Part shown: in pieces, positions 41,738 through 49,613 of the stretch | How the letters are laid out: each line of letters starts with the position of its first letter | Position numbering within the stretch: position 1 is the stretch's first letter | NCBI GenBank assembly: GCA_040080215.1 | Contig: JBEBIT010000008.1 | Span: 1-64,000 of the forward strand | Source: CAIUGU01 sp040080215 | GTDB taxonomy: Bacteria; Pseudomonadota; Gammaproteobacteria; Steroidobacterales; Steroidobacteraceae | Reading direction: 5' to 3' | DNA: 64,000 nt | The notes under the pieces: generated by a model | Seen by the model: the letters and a program-made list of their open reading frames with translations, nothing else | The model's database searches: none | Told to the model about the DNA's origin: nothing | Translations under genes and position numbers: made by a program

Positions 41738-42735
41738 GACGAGAGGTTTCCCGTTGCATCGCCCTGCGCACTGTCTGGAGTGGCGGCGAGCATGCGGCGG
41801 CGGAATTCACGCGGGGTTTGCTGGAAGCGGGTGCGGAAGGACCGGCTGAAATGGGCGAGGTCGCGGAAGCCCCAGGAATAAGCGATCTCGCTGATCGTGC
41901 GGTGGCGCAGCAGCGGCAGCGACAGTTCATCGCGGCACCGCTCGAGGCGCTCGAGCCAGATGCTCTTCATCAGCGTGACAGGCTCGCCGGAAAACAGCTC
42001 GTAGACATGGCGGGGCGACAGGTCCACGCCGCGGGCAATCATGTCTGCCGTGAGGTTGGGGTCGTGGAGGTTGGCGCGCACGAAGCGGCGGATCCGGTCC
42101 TTGTGGTAACGCTCAAGGCGCGGCGGAATGGCCACGGCAGTCCGTGCGAGCGAGCTCAGCGCCATGGCCAGCACATGCGGCGTGGCGGTGGAGATGCGAG
42201 TGGCCATCACCTCGTCGAGATTGGGTGCGAGGTCGAACAACTCATCAAGCATGCCACGCAACATGGCGCCGGCACCCGAATCGCCCCGGATGCGGACGGC
42301 CGTCAGCGCGTCGGCTTCGGCGAAGACTTCGCGCAACTGGTTTGCCGGGATGTAGAGCGAGTTCGTCTGGATGGCGCCTGTCTTGAGGTGAAACGGCCGG
42401 CCGGTGTCCACCAGGAAGAGGTCGCCGGGTTCGATAGCGGCCTCGCGGCCGTCCTGGACCACGGTGGTCTTGCCTTCCTTCTGCAGTCCGAGGAGGAAGT
42501 AGGTCTGGACGCTGGCATCCGCGATGACGCGACGGGTGGTCGAATGCGCCGAGAACCGCAGGGAGGCAAAGCGCAGCAGCGGCGACGAGTACGCCGTCAT
42601 GCGCATGTCGAAGGGTTCCTGCTCGTCGGGGTTGATCTGCAGGCCGAGGGAAAACAGCCGGTTCATCGTGTCCTGATAGACACGCGTCCGCTTTGCGATC
42701 GGGATATCGTGAGTCGAAAAGGTTGCTGGACTCAT
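41734..42735 (-). CDS. AraC/XylS-family transcriptional regulator
   Basis: A 333-residue activator with an N-terminal AraC-binding-like (cupin) domain and two helix-turn-helix motifs at the C-terminus (NLTADMIARGVDLSPRHVYELF and TISEIAYSWGFRDLAHFSRSF, about residues 235-310, ending RTRFQQTPREFRRR). The N-terminal pattern, including QTYFLLGLQKEGKTTVVQDGR and EPGDLFLVDTGRPF, fits the group that controls catabolic operons for aromatic acids. GGGGGAG precedes the ATG at 42735. It is divergent from an MFS transporter, and a class B LacI-like site lies in the gap, suggesting layered control. The likely effector is an aromatic substrate. Confidence 0.9.
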   Translation of the reverse strand: MSPATFSTHDIPIAKRTRVYQDTMNRLFSLGLQINPDEQEPFDMRMTAYSSPLLRFASLRFSAHSTTRRVIADASVQTYFLLGLQKEGKTTVVQDGREAAIEPGDLFLVDTGRPFHLKTGAIQTNSLYIPANQLREVFAEADALTAVRIRGDSGAGAMLRGMLDELFDLAPNLDEVMATRISTATPHVLAMALSSLARTAVAIPPRLERYHKDRIRRFVRANLHDPNLTADMIARGVDLSPRHVYELFSGEPVTLMKSIWLERLERCRDELSLPLLRHRTISEIAYSWGFRDLAHFSRSFRTRFQQTPREFRRRMLAATPDSAQGDATGNLSS

Positions 42736-43073
42736 GGACTGGCTCCCCCTCAAGGCATGCCCCCGCCTCTGTCTGGCTGAGCGGAGGCCGCGCCGCATTT
42801 CAGCACAACAGGACAAGGATCGGTTTACCGGCAGATCGCCCGCCGCGCCAGTGGAGGGCGGGATGTAATCGATTCCAATTGTGCCACGCCCTGCGCGGAA
42901 CCGGAACGGCACTGTGCAGGTCGAGGCAAACTCTTGAGCAAACCTGAGCAAGCCCCGGCAGACCGCCTGTGGTGCCATGCGTCGGCTGGCGGAAAGGCAC
43001 GCTGGGCACCGCCGGCAGACCGGGGGCCGGGTCAAATGAAGAGCCTGAGAGCGTAGAGGTCCCAAAGGAAACC
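42736..43073. other. Divergent intergenic region of the araC and MFS genes
   Basis: These 338 bases separate the leftward AraC-type regulator from the rightward transporter. They contain the class B 14-mer at 42864-42877 and an AAAGGA ribosome-binding site before 43074. No gene was seen; an in-frame extension of the transporter upstream to 42969 lacks membrane-protein character. Confidence 0.5.
42864..42877. promoter_or_regulatory. LacI-type operator candidate TGTAATCGATTCCA (class B, site 4)
   Basis: This 14-mer is symmetric at 12 of 14 positions and differs from the perfect GTAATCGATTAC copies by one base in the right arm. It lies between the divergent araC and MFS transporter genes, about 130 bases from the former and 200 from the latter. 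Confidence 0.45.
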
Positions 43074-44351
43074 ATGGCAAGCGAAACCGGCAAGCCCGCG
43101 GGCGGGAGCGTCCCGGCGGAATCCAGCACGGGCGTACGAACCGGCCTCTGGACCACCTTTGCGTCGGTGGTCGGACTGACATTTGGCCCGAGCGCCATCG
43201 CCGTGCTCGGGTTCGGGGTGTTCGTCCGCCCGCTCGAAGCCGAGTTCGGCTGGACGCGGACCCAGGTCTCGCTGGCTTCCGTGATCATCTCGTGGATGAT
43301 CGTGCTGGTGTCGCCGCTGCAGGGCATCCTGATCGACCGCTTCGGCGCGCGCCCGGTGGTGTTGTGCTCGATCCCGGCCTTCGCGGCCGGCATTGCGGCG
43401 CTGTATGTCCTGCCCAACAACCTTGCCGTGTTCTATCTCATGTGGGTGATCATTCCCGTGCTGGCCGTCGGGCTGTGGCCGCTCGCGTACCTCAAGGCGG
43501 TGAGCACATGGTTCGATCGACGCCTCGGACTCGCGATCGGTATCGCCAACGCAGGGATCGGCATCGGCAGTGCGCTGGTGCCGCTGATCGCGGGTGCCCT
43601 GATTGCCACCTACGGCTGGCGCTCGGGCTATCTCGGCCTCGCCGTCATTGCACTCGTCGTCACCTGGCCCGTCTCGTGGCTGTTCCTGCGTGAGCAGCAC
43701 GCGGTCGGCGATGCCGGCAAGCCAGGGGCGACCGCCGCACCGGCACTGTTCGGGATCGCGTTCAGGGAGGCGGCCCGCACGCGCACGTTCTGGCTGCTCG
43801 GCGGGGCGTATTTCCTGCTGGGCGTCATCAACACCGCGCTGATCACGCAGCAGATTCCGATGCTGATCGACTCCGGGCTCACCCCGCAAGCGGCCGCGGT
43901 CGTGCAGTCCATCTTTGGCATCGCGATGATGGTCGGAAGGCTCGGTACCGGGTACGTCATCGATCGCGTGTTCGCCCCGTGGGTGATGATCGTCGTGTCC
44001 CTGGGAGCCGCCATCGCCTGTGCGCTGTACGGTACCGGCGTGACCGGAGGCATGGTGTTCGTGTCCGCTTGCCTGATCGGACTCGTCGTCGGCGCGGAGT
44101 TCGATGTGCTCGCTTTCATGATCAAGCGTTATTTCGGCATCGTTGCGTACGGCAAGTTGTACGGCGTGATCTTTGCGGTGTTCCAGTTCGGCGCAGGCAT
44201 CGGTGCCGCAGCGTTGCCGATCAGCCGCGGCCAGTTCGGCAGCTACACGCCCGGTCTCTACGCTTTCGGCATCGTGCTGGTCCTCGCCGCAGTCGTTTTC
44301 AGTCGGCTGGGCGCGTATACGTTCCAGCCGTCGCCGCCTGCGGCAAGGTGA
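43074..44351 (+). CDS. MFS transporter, monocarboxylate/oxalate-type (OFA-like)
   Basis: A 425-residue inner-membrane transporter with about 12 hydrophobic helices. Recognisable MFS features are EFGWTRTQVSLASVI after helix 1, the loop 2-3 motif GILIDRFGARPVV, and AVSTWFDRRLGLAIGIANAGIG in helix 4-5, a pattern common in monocarboxylate and oxalate-formate antiporter-like proteins. The start at 43074 is chosen for its AAAGGA site. It precedes a carboxymuconolactone-decarboxylase-like gene by 10 bases and an FAD monooxygenase, and it is divergent from AraC. Uptake of an aromatic or short-chain acid is likely; the substrate is unknown. Confidence 0.88.
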   Translation: MASETGKPAGGSVPAESSTGVRTGLWTTFASVVGLTFGPSAIAVLGFGVFVRPLEAEFGWTRTQVSLASVIISWMIVLVSPLQGILIDRFGARPVVLCSIPAFAAGIAALYVLPNNLAVFYLMWVIIPVLAVGLWPLAYLKAVSTWFDRRLGLAIGIANAGIGIGSALVPLIAGALIATYGWRSGYLGLAVIALVVTWPVSWLFLREQHAVGDAGKPGATAAPALFGIAFREAARTRTFWLLGGAYFLLGVINTALITQQIPMLIDSGLTPQAAAVVQSIFGIAMMVGRLGTGYVIDRVFAPWVMIVVSLGAAIACALYGTGVTGGMVFVSACLIGLVVGAEFDVLAFMIKRYFGIVAYGKLYGVIFAVFQFGAGIGAAALPISRGQFGSYTPGLYAFGIVLVLAAVVFSRLGAYTFQPSPPAAR

Positions 44352-44361
44352 AGGGTCCGGC

Positions 44362-44886
44362 ATGAAAGCCCGCATGGCACTGCCTGACGAACCGGGACTG
44401 ACGGAAGACCAACGGCGCGTACGCGCAGCCATCCTCGCAACCCGGCGCAATCTCGACGGTCCTTTTCCTGCGTGGTTGCACAGCCCCGAGCTTGCCGACC
44501 TCGCGCAAGCGCTTGGGGCATTCTGCCGGTACCGAACGGGGCTGCCCTTGCTCGAGTCCGAGCTGCTCATCCTGTGCGTGGCAAGTCACTGCCGCTGTGT
44601 CGGTGAGCAGCAGATCCACGAGCCCATCGCGCGCTCGGCAGGCCTTGGCGATTCCGTGATCGCCGCGCTGCGCCGGGGCGACCAGGCTGAACTGCCGACC
44701 GTCCGATTGCAGGTGCTGCATGACCTCGCGCGGCAGCTGCTGACGACGCATCGGATCGACGATGCCTTGTTCGGGGCGGCACAGACGGAATTCGGAGACC
44801 GGCTGCTGGTCGAAATCGTCGGCATCATCGGGTACTACACGCTGGCGGCACAGACGCTGAACGCGTTCGACATGGTGAAGGAATGA
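44362..44886 (+). CDS. Carboxymuconolactone decarboxylase/AhpD-like family protein
   Basis: A 174-residue all-helical protein of the CMD/AhpD superfamily. FPAWLHSPELADLAQALGAFCRY is the usual N-terminal helix pair, ESELLILCVASHCRCVGEQQIH carries the Cys and His positions (CRC rather than a full CxxC), and VEIVGIIGYYTLAAQTLNAF is the typical C-terminal helix. Many members found next to aromatic dioxygenases act as decarboxylases or have unknown functions, so peroxidase activity is not implied. It overlaps the next gene by four bases, so it is probably made with the monooxygenase. Confidence 0.82.
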   Translation: MKARMALPDEPGLTEDQRRVRAAILATRRNLDGPFPAWLHSPELADLAQALGAFCRYRTGLPLLESELLILCVASHCRCVGEQQIHEPIARSAGLGDSVIAALRRGDQAELPTVRLQVLHDLARQLLTTHRIDDALFGAAQTEFGDRLLVEIVGIIGYYTLAAQTLNAFDMVKE

Positions 44887-46010
44887 GTATTGCGGCGAGC
44901 CGAGTGCTCGTGGTGGGCGGGGGCATCGGCGGGATGTCGAGTGCCATTGTCTTGCGGCGTCTTGGCATCGCAGTTGACGTCGTCGAACTCGATCGTGAGT
45001 GGCGCGTCTACGGCGCTGGTATCACGATCACCGGGCCGACGCTCCGTGCCTTCAAGGCGCTCGGCATCTATGATTCCGTGATGGCCGATGCGTACGTGGG
45101 TCACGGCATCCAGATCTGCTCCGTGGCGGGCGAGCCGATTCGCGTGGTCGCAACGCCCACTCCAGTGGGCAGCGATGTCGCAGGCAGTGGCGGCATCATG
45201 CGGCCGGTGCTGCACCGGATATTGTCGGCCTCGACGCTCGAATCTGGAGCACAGGTACGCCTCGGGCTCGGCATCGAAGCGCTCGACCAGCATGACGATC
45301 GCGTCACGGCGACTTTCACCGACGGGAGGCAGGCAACCTACGACGCAGTGATCGGTGCCGATGGTCTCTTCTCGAGGACCCGGGAGCTGATCTTTCCCGA
45401 TGCGCCGCGGCCTGAGTACGTCGGCCAGTTCATCTGGCGGGTCACCGTGCCGCGGGATCCCGCCATCGAGCGGCGGCATTTCTTCCTTGGAGGTCCCGTC
45501 AAGGTGGGCCTCAATCCCGTTTCGCGCGACGAGATGTACATGTTCGTGCTCGAAGGCGCGCCGGCCAAGGTCAAGATCGAAGACGACGTACTGGTGCCGA
45601 GACTCAAGGCGCTGCTCGCACCCTACGGAGGCGCTGTCGGCCGGGTACGCGACAGCCTTGATGAGCGTTTCCAGATCATCGCCCGCCCGCTCGAGGCGTT
45701 CCTGCTTCCGAGTCCGTGGTATTCGGGCCGCGTAATGCTGGTCGGGGATGCCGCTCATCCGACGACCCCACAGCTCGCGTCCGGCGCCGGCATGGCGGTG
45801 GAGGATGCACTCGTCCTCGGGGCAGAGATGGAAGGGGCGGCCTCGGTACCGGAGGCGTTCGCTGCCATGATGGCTCGCCGCCATGACCGGTGCCGCATGG
45901 TGGTCGAGAATTCCCTCGAGATCGGCCGCCGCGAGCGGACCGGCGCGCCGCCGGAGTCGCAGACGGAAATACTCGAGCGTTCGCTCGCGATCCTCGCGCA
46001 GCCGATTTGA
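44883..46010 (+). CDS. FAD-dependent aromatic ring monooxygenase (salicylate/PHB hydroxylase-like)
   Basis: A 375-residue class A flavoprotein monooxygenase. The N-terminal dinucleotide fold is VLVVGGGIGGMSSAIVLRRL (GxGxxG), followed by GAGITITGPTLRAF; a DG motif appears in AVIGADGLFSRTREL; and the second FAD motif is MLVGDAAHPTTPQLASGAG near residue 285. It should hydroxylate an aromatic acid with NAD(P)H and O2, giving a catechol for the ring-cleavage enzyme at 37951. It follows the CMD-like gene with ATGA overlap and ends the rightward operon 43074-46010. Confidence 0.9.
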   Translation: MSIAASRVLVVGGGIGGMSSAIVLRRLGIAVDVVELDREWRVYGAGITITGPTLRAFKALGIYDSVMADAYVGHGIQICSVAGEPIRVVATPTPVGSDVAGSGGIMRPVLHRILSASTLESGAQVRLGLGIEALDQHDDRVTATFTDGRQATYDAVIGADGLFSRTRELIFPDAPRPEYVGQFIWRVTVPRDPAIERRHFFLGGPVKVGLNPVSRDEMYMFVLEGAPAKVKIEDDVLVPRLKALLAPYGGAVGRVRDSLDERFQIIARPLEAFLLPSPWYSGRVMLVGDAAHPTTPQLASGAGMAVEDALVLGAEMEGAASVPEAFAAMMARRHDRCRMVVENSLEIGRRERTGAPPESQTEILERSLAILAQPI

Positions 46011-46022
46011 GGCGAGGGAAGG

Positions 46023-46028
46023 TATAAT
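46023..46028 (+). promoter_or_regulatory. Candidate -10 box TATAAT for ppnP
   Basis: A perfect TATAAT stands 43 bases before the ppnP start, in GC-rich surroundings. No good -35 is seen at 16-18 bases upstream, so the promoter is only probable. Confidence 0.4.
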
Positions 46029-46071
46029 CGGGCGCCTTTTCCGCCCACCTGCCGTGAGGTCCTGAAGATCC

Positions 46072-46359
46072 ATGCTGAAGCACAACACCTACTTCGATGG
46101 CCGCGTCCAGAGCCTGGGATTCGAGCGCAATGCGCTCAAGGCCACGGTAGGCGTCATCGCTCCGGGCGAGTATCACTTCAATACGGGCGCAGCCGAACGG
46201 ATGACCGTCGTCAGTGGCGAACTGCGTGCGAAGCTGAAGGACGGCGCATGGCAGACGTACGCTCAGGGCACTTCATTCGAGGTTGCGGCCAACAGCGGCT
46301 TCGATGTGCAGGCCGTCGGCGGTCCCGCTGCCTACCTGTGCGAGTTCCTGGGCGGCTGA
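46072..46359 (+). CDS. ppnP: Pyrimidine/purine nucleoside phosphorylase PpnP
   Basis: A 95-residue cupin-fold enzyme (formerly DUF1255) that phosphorolyses several nucleosides. The family sequence is clear: HNTYFDGRVQSLGFER, GEYHFNTGAAERMTVVSGEL and FEVAANSGFDVQAVGGPAAYLCEFL. Length and order match E. coli PpnP. It has its own probable promoter and is likely independent of the catabolic genes around it. Confidence 0.95.
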   Translation: MLKHNTYFDGRVQSLGFERNALKATVGVIAPGEYHFNTGAAERMTVVSGELRAKLKDGAWQTYAQGTSFEVAANSGFDVQAVGGPAAYLCEFLGG

Positions 46360-46669
46360 TCCAGTCGGGCAATTGGATGGTGGTTTGCTGGCCATAAAGG
46401 CCAATTGCAGTATTGAGCCAATTCCTGCGCAGCCACGGACATGAATCCTGGGAGTGATCAGGCAGTCTGTGCCCCGCGCTCACTGGGCTCGCCTGCCGCG
46501 CCTTGGCCGGGCACGGCGTCTGTCTCGCCTGATTGAGTGGAAAAAGTGGTGGCCGTTGGTCCTGCATTCCGCATCCGGTCATGGCACGATCCGATTTCCC
46601 GGTTGTCAGTGGGGCTGTGGAGCCTGTGCGGCTGGGCGGCCGATTTGTCTTTTCGATGGAGTTGCCACC
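46360..46669. other. Intergenic stretch with no recognised gene
   Basis: Between ppnP and the next secreted-protein gene. A reading frame from 46454 runs in frame with the downstream protein, but its composition does not look coding and it would place a signal peptide internally. CCAATTG-like elements occur near the left end. No RNA gene was identified. Confidence 0.45.
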
Positions 46670-47527
46670 ATGAAATTCCCTGGATTGCCCCTCTGTGCGT
46701 TTGCTGCGTTGCTGTTCGCCGGCAGCGCGGCCCACGCCCAGGTCGACCTCACTGGCATGTGGGGTCAGTTGACGACCTCGGACGGACCCGAACGTGGCGC
46801 CGGTCCCGACTACGGCGACTACACCGGGCTACCGCTGAGCGCAGCAGGCCTGCTGCGGGCCGAAACCTGGAGCGACCAGAAATGGACGGTACCGGAGCAT
46901 CAGTGCGAGCCGCATCCGATCGACTATGCGCCATTCGGTCCTGCCGGCATGCGCGTCTGGGGCGACGTCGATCACCCGACGCAGCGGATAACAGCGCTGC
47001 ACCAGACGTTCCAGTGGATGATCACGCATCGAGTGATCTGGCTTGACGGCCGCCCGCACCCGTCGCAGTACGCCCCGCACACATGGATGGGGTTTAGCAC
47101 GGGCAAGTGGATCGGCGACATGCTGGTCGTAAACACCACCCATATCAAGGAAGGCTGGATACGGCGCAATGGACCTTCCCGCAGCGAGAAGGGCAAGCTG
47201 ACCGAATACTGGATGCGGCACGACAACCTGCTGACGATCACCAGCATTACCGAAGACCCGGTGTACCTGACGGAACCGGTTGTCCGCAGCATGAACTGGC
47301 AGCTGGATCCGGGTTACCAGCACGGCCCCTATCCGTGCTCGGCACGCGTCGAGATCGAACGGCCGCAGGGCTTTGTCGCGCACTTCCTGCCTGGGACGAA
47401 TCCGCTGCTTGCCGAGTTCCGCGACAAGCTGGGAGTGCCTGTCCAGGCCGCGCAGGGGGGCGCTGAAGCGCTGTACCCGGAGTACGAGCAGAAGCTGCGC
47501 GACATGATCAAGGCTGCGAAGAAGTAG
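46670..47527 (+). CDS. Secreted 'DL(S/T)G-x-W' family protein, divergent branch, cassette 3
   Basis: A 285-residue exported protein of unknown function. The signal MKFPGLPLCAFAALLFAGSAAHA precedes VDLTGMWGQLTTSDGPERGA. The later blocks recall the modules at 17147-26750, less closely: HRVIWLDGRPHP, MGFSTGKWIGDMLVVNTTHI, RSEKGKLTEYW, EDPVYLTEPVV. It lacks the type 1 and type 2 Cys segments but has Cys in HQCEPHP and PYPCSAR. GGAG lies before the ATG at 46670. It is followed after 15 bases by the MBL-fold gene and then by another family member, which makes a third cassette of exported proteins. Confidence 0.78.
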   Translation: MKFPGLPLCAFAALLFAGSAAHAQVDLTGMWGQLTTSDGPERGAGPDYGDYTGLPLSAAGLLRAETWSDQKWTVPEHQCEPHPIDYAPFGPAGMRVWGDVDHPTQRITALHQTFQWMITHRVIWLDGRPHPSQYAPHTWMGFSTGKWIGDMLVVNTTHIKEGWIRRNGPSRSEKGKLTEYWMRHDNLLTITSITEDPVYLTEPVVRSMNWQLDPGYQHGPYPCSARVEIERPQGFVAHFLPGTNPLLAEFRDKLGVPVQAAQGGAEALYPEYEQKLRDMIKAAKK

Positions 47528-47542
47528 TGGAGCGTATTCGTG

Positions 47543-48571
47543 ATGAGACGACTGCAAATGAAACTAAATGACGGGTGCGCGTTCGCCGTCGCGTTGCTGC
47601 TCGTGGTTGCGGGCGCTGCGGCAGTGCAGGCTGCACAACCAGCGCGTCGCGGCCAGGCTGCCGCGCCCGCCGCGCCGCCACCGCTGGAACTCGTCACGGA
47701 GCACCTCCGCGGCAATCTCTACATGATTGGCGGCGACGGTGGCAACGTTACGGTGCAGATCGGTGAGCAGGGCGTGGTGGTTATCGATACCGGCTTTGTG
47801 CAGAACGCACCCGCGTTGCTTGGGGAAATCCGCAAGCTTTCAGACAAGAAGATCACCTATATCATCAACACCCACTATCACGCGGATCACACGGGCGGCA
47901 ACGCGTTCATTGCCCCTACCGGACAGTATGTCGGTGGCGTTGGCATCGGCGTCGCGCCGCGGGCAGCCATCTGGGCCCACGAAAACGTATTGACGCGAGT
48001 GAGTACGACCACTGGCAGTGGCAAGGAGCCGCTGGTTCCGCCGCAGGGCTGGCCGATCGAGACCTACTTCACCGCCGAGCAGGAGATCTTTTTCAACGGT
48101 GAACCCATTCAGCTGATCCACATGCCCAACGCGCATACGGATGGTGACAGCATCGTGTTCTTCCGGCGCTCCGACGTGATTGCAACGGGAGACCTGTTCA
48201 ATACAACGATGTATCCGTACATCGATGCAGCAGCGGGCGGGAACATCAATGGTTATATCGATGCGCTGAACCACATTATCGATCTCGCGATACCGGCCGA
48301 GAACGAGGAGGGGGGCACGATGATCGTGTCGGGCCATGGCCGGATCGGCGATGAATACGATCTGCTGGTCTACCGGGATGCCATCACGATCATCCGCGAT
48401 CGTATTGCGGACTTGATCGGCAAGGGATTGACGCTTGAGCAGGTGCAGGCCGCAAAGCCGACGCTGGATTACGACGGCATCTACGGAGCGACATCGGGGT
48501 TCTGGACCACGACACAGTTTGTAGCCGCTGTTTACGGCGACCTGAAACAGGCCAGGGCGGAAGCGAAGTAA
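47543..48571 (+). CDS. Secreted metallo-beta-lactamase-fold hydrolase, cassette 3
   Basis: A 342-residue MBL-fold enzyme with a signal ending near VQAAQP. The metal motif is IINTHYHADHTGGNA (HxHxDH), with a later His in IHMPNAHTDGDSIVFF and another in TMIVSGHGRIGDEYD, which gives a two-zinc site of the B3/SoxH-like kind. The N-terminal NLYMIGGDGGNVTVQIGEQG is typical of this group. ATG 47543 has TGGAG upstream; GTG 47540 and ATG 47558 are alternatives. It lies between two 'DL(S/T)G-x-W' genes, with the next ATG directly after its stop codon, so the three are one operon. A lactone or ester is a possible substrate; no antibiotic role is implied. Confidence 0.86.
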   Translation: MRRLQMKLNDGCAFAVALLLVVAGAAAVQAAQPARRGQAAAPAAPPPLELVTEHLRGNLYMIGGDGGNVTVQIGEQGVVVIDTGFVQNAPALLGEIRKLSDKKITYIINTHYHADHTGGNAFIAPTGQYVGGVGIGVAPRAAIWAHENVLTRVSTTTGSGKEPLVPPQGWPIETYFTAEQEIFFNGEPIQLIHMPNAHTDGDSIVFFRRSDVIATGDLFNTTMYPYIDAAAGGNINGYIDALNHIIDLAIPAENEEGGTMIVSGHGRIGDEYDLLVYRDAITIIRDRIADLIGKGLTLEQVQAAKPTLDYDGIYGATSGFWTTTQFVAAVYGDLKQARAEAK

Positions 48572-49447
48572 ATGAACACTTCAACAAGGATCACTAGAGC
48601 GGGAATGGCTGCGGTGCTGGCGTTTGCCTGTGTTGCAACAAGTCATGCCGGCGCCCCTCCTGCAGGTGCGCCACGCGCCGCGGCGCCCAATCCATTTGCC
48701 CCTGCCCCACAAGGCAAGCCTGGCGCGACGATTGACCTTACCGGCAACTGGGTGCCGATCATCAGCCAGGACTGGCGCTGGCGAATGATTACTCCGCCGA
48801 AGGGCGACTATTCAGCTGTGCCGTTGAATCCCAATGGCACGCGGGTCGCGGACAGTTGGGATCTTGCCAGGGACGACGCGGCGGGCGAGCAGTGCAAGGC
48901 GTTTGGCGCTCCTGCGATCATGCGGGTACCCGGCAGACTGCGCATCAGCTGGCAGGATGACATGACACTGAAGCTTGAGTTCGATGCGGGTCAGCAGACC
49001 CGCCTGCTGAGGTTCAGCGCGCCGAACACGCCTCCACTGATGGCATCAGGGGAGCGAACCTGGCAGGGCTTTTCGACAGCGAGCTGGTTCAAGCAACAGC
49101 AGCGGCGCGGGTTCGTGCCGTTTGCACCTCCGGGAGAAATTGCACCAGGGGGGAGCCTGACGGTGGAGACGACAAATCTGAAGGCAGGTTACCTGCGCAA
49201 GAACGGCGTGCCATACAGCGAGAACGCGCAGCTCAAGGAATACTTTGACCGGTTGCAGCAGCCGGACGGAACCGAATGGCTGGTGGTGACAACGGTCGTG
49301 ACCGATCCGATGTACCTTCGCCAGCCCTTCGTTGTCGCCACACACTTCAAGAAGGAGCCTGACGGTTCGAAGTGGAATCCGCAGCCGTGCCGGACCGATC
49401 CGCCGGTCGTCGACAATTTCAAGAACCGGCCGGCGGGCTTCCGCTGA
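48572..49447 (+). CDS. Secreted 'DL(S/T)G-x-W' family protein, divergent branch, cassette 3
   Basis: A 291-residue exported protein of unknown function. Its signal (MAAVLAFACVATSHAGAPP) precedes an Ala/Pro-rich spacer, then IDLTGNWVPIISQDWRWRM. Family-like features are MRVPGRLRISWQ, GERTWQGFSTASW, GGSLTVETTNLKAGYLRKNG, YSENAQLKEYFDR and TDPMYLRQPFVVATHF, with two Cys (EQCKAFG and PQPCRTD). It closely follows its MBL partner (no gap between stop and start) and is followed by two hairpins, the second a strong terminator. It is nearer the 46670 protein than the module 1 and 2 proteins. Confidence 0.78.
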   Translation: MNTSTRITRAGMAAVLAFACVATSHAGAPPAGAPRAAAPNPFAPAPQGKPGATIDLTGNWVPIISQDWRWRMITPPKGDYSAVPLNPNGTRVADSWDLARDDAAGEQCKAFGAPAIMRVPGRLRISWQDDMTLKLEFDAGQQTRLLRFSAPNTPPLMASGERTWQGFSTASWFKQQQRRGFVPFAPPGEIAPGGSLTVETTNLKAGYLRKNGVPYSENAQLKEYFDRLQQPDGTEWLVVTTVVTDPMYLRQPFVVATHFKKEPDGSKWNPQPCRTDPPVVDNFKNRPAGFR

Positions 49448-49448
49448 A

Positions 49449-49480
49449 CGACTTCCCGCCCCGTCTGGGGCGAGAAGTCG
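49449..49480 (+). terminator. Hairpin after cassette 3 (first)
   Basis: CGACTTC and GAAGTCG (7 bases) enclose a two-base mismatch and then GCCCC/GGGGC with a GTCT loop. It is 2 bases past the stop, with no T-run, and probably assists the terminator at 49495. Confidence 0.45.
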
Positions 49481-49494
49481 ACGCTCCCCCTTGA

Positions 49495-49530
49495 CTGGGA
49501 ACCGCTTGCCATGGGGTTCCCAGCTTTTTT
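49495..49530 (+). terminator. Rho-independent terminator after cassette 3
   Basis: CTGGGAACC and GGTTCCCAG form a 9-base stem with an 11-base loop, followed by C and six T residues, then CGTTTT. It closes the 46670-49447 operon. Confidence 0.85.
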
Positions 49531-49613
49531 CGTTTTGTAGTAGAGCGGAGCGTTGCTTGCCGGGTGATAGGATCGTTGATGTCACTTGAGCGATATCACG
49601 AAGGGCATCCCGC

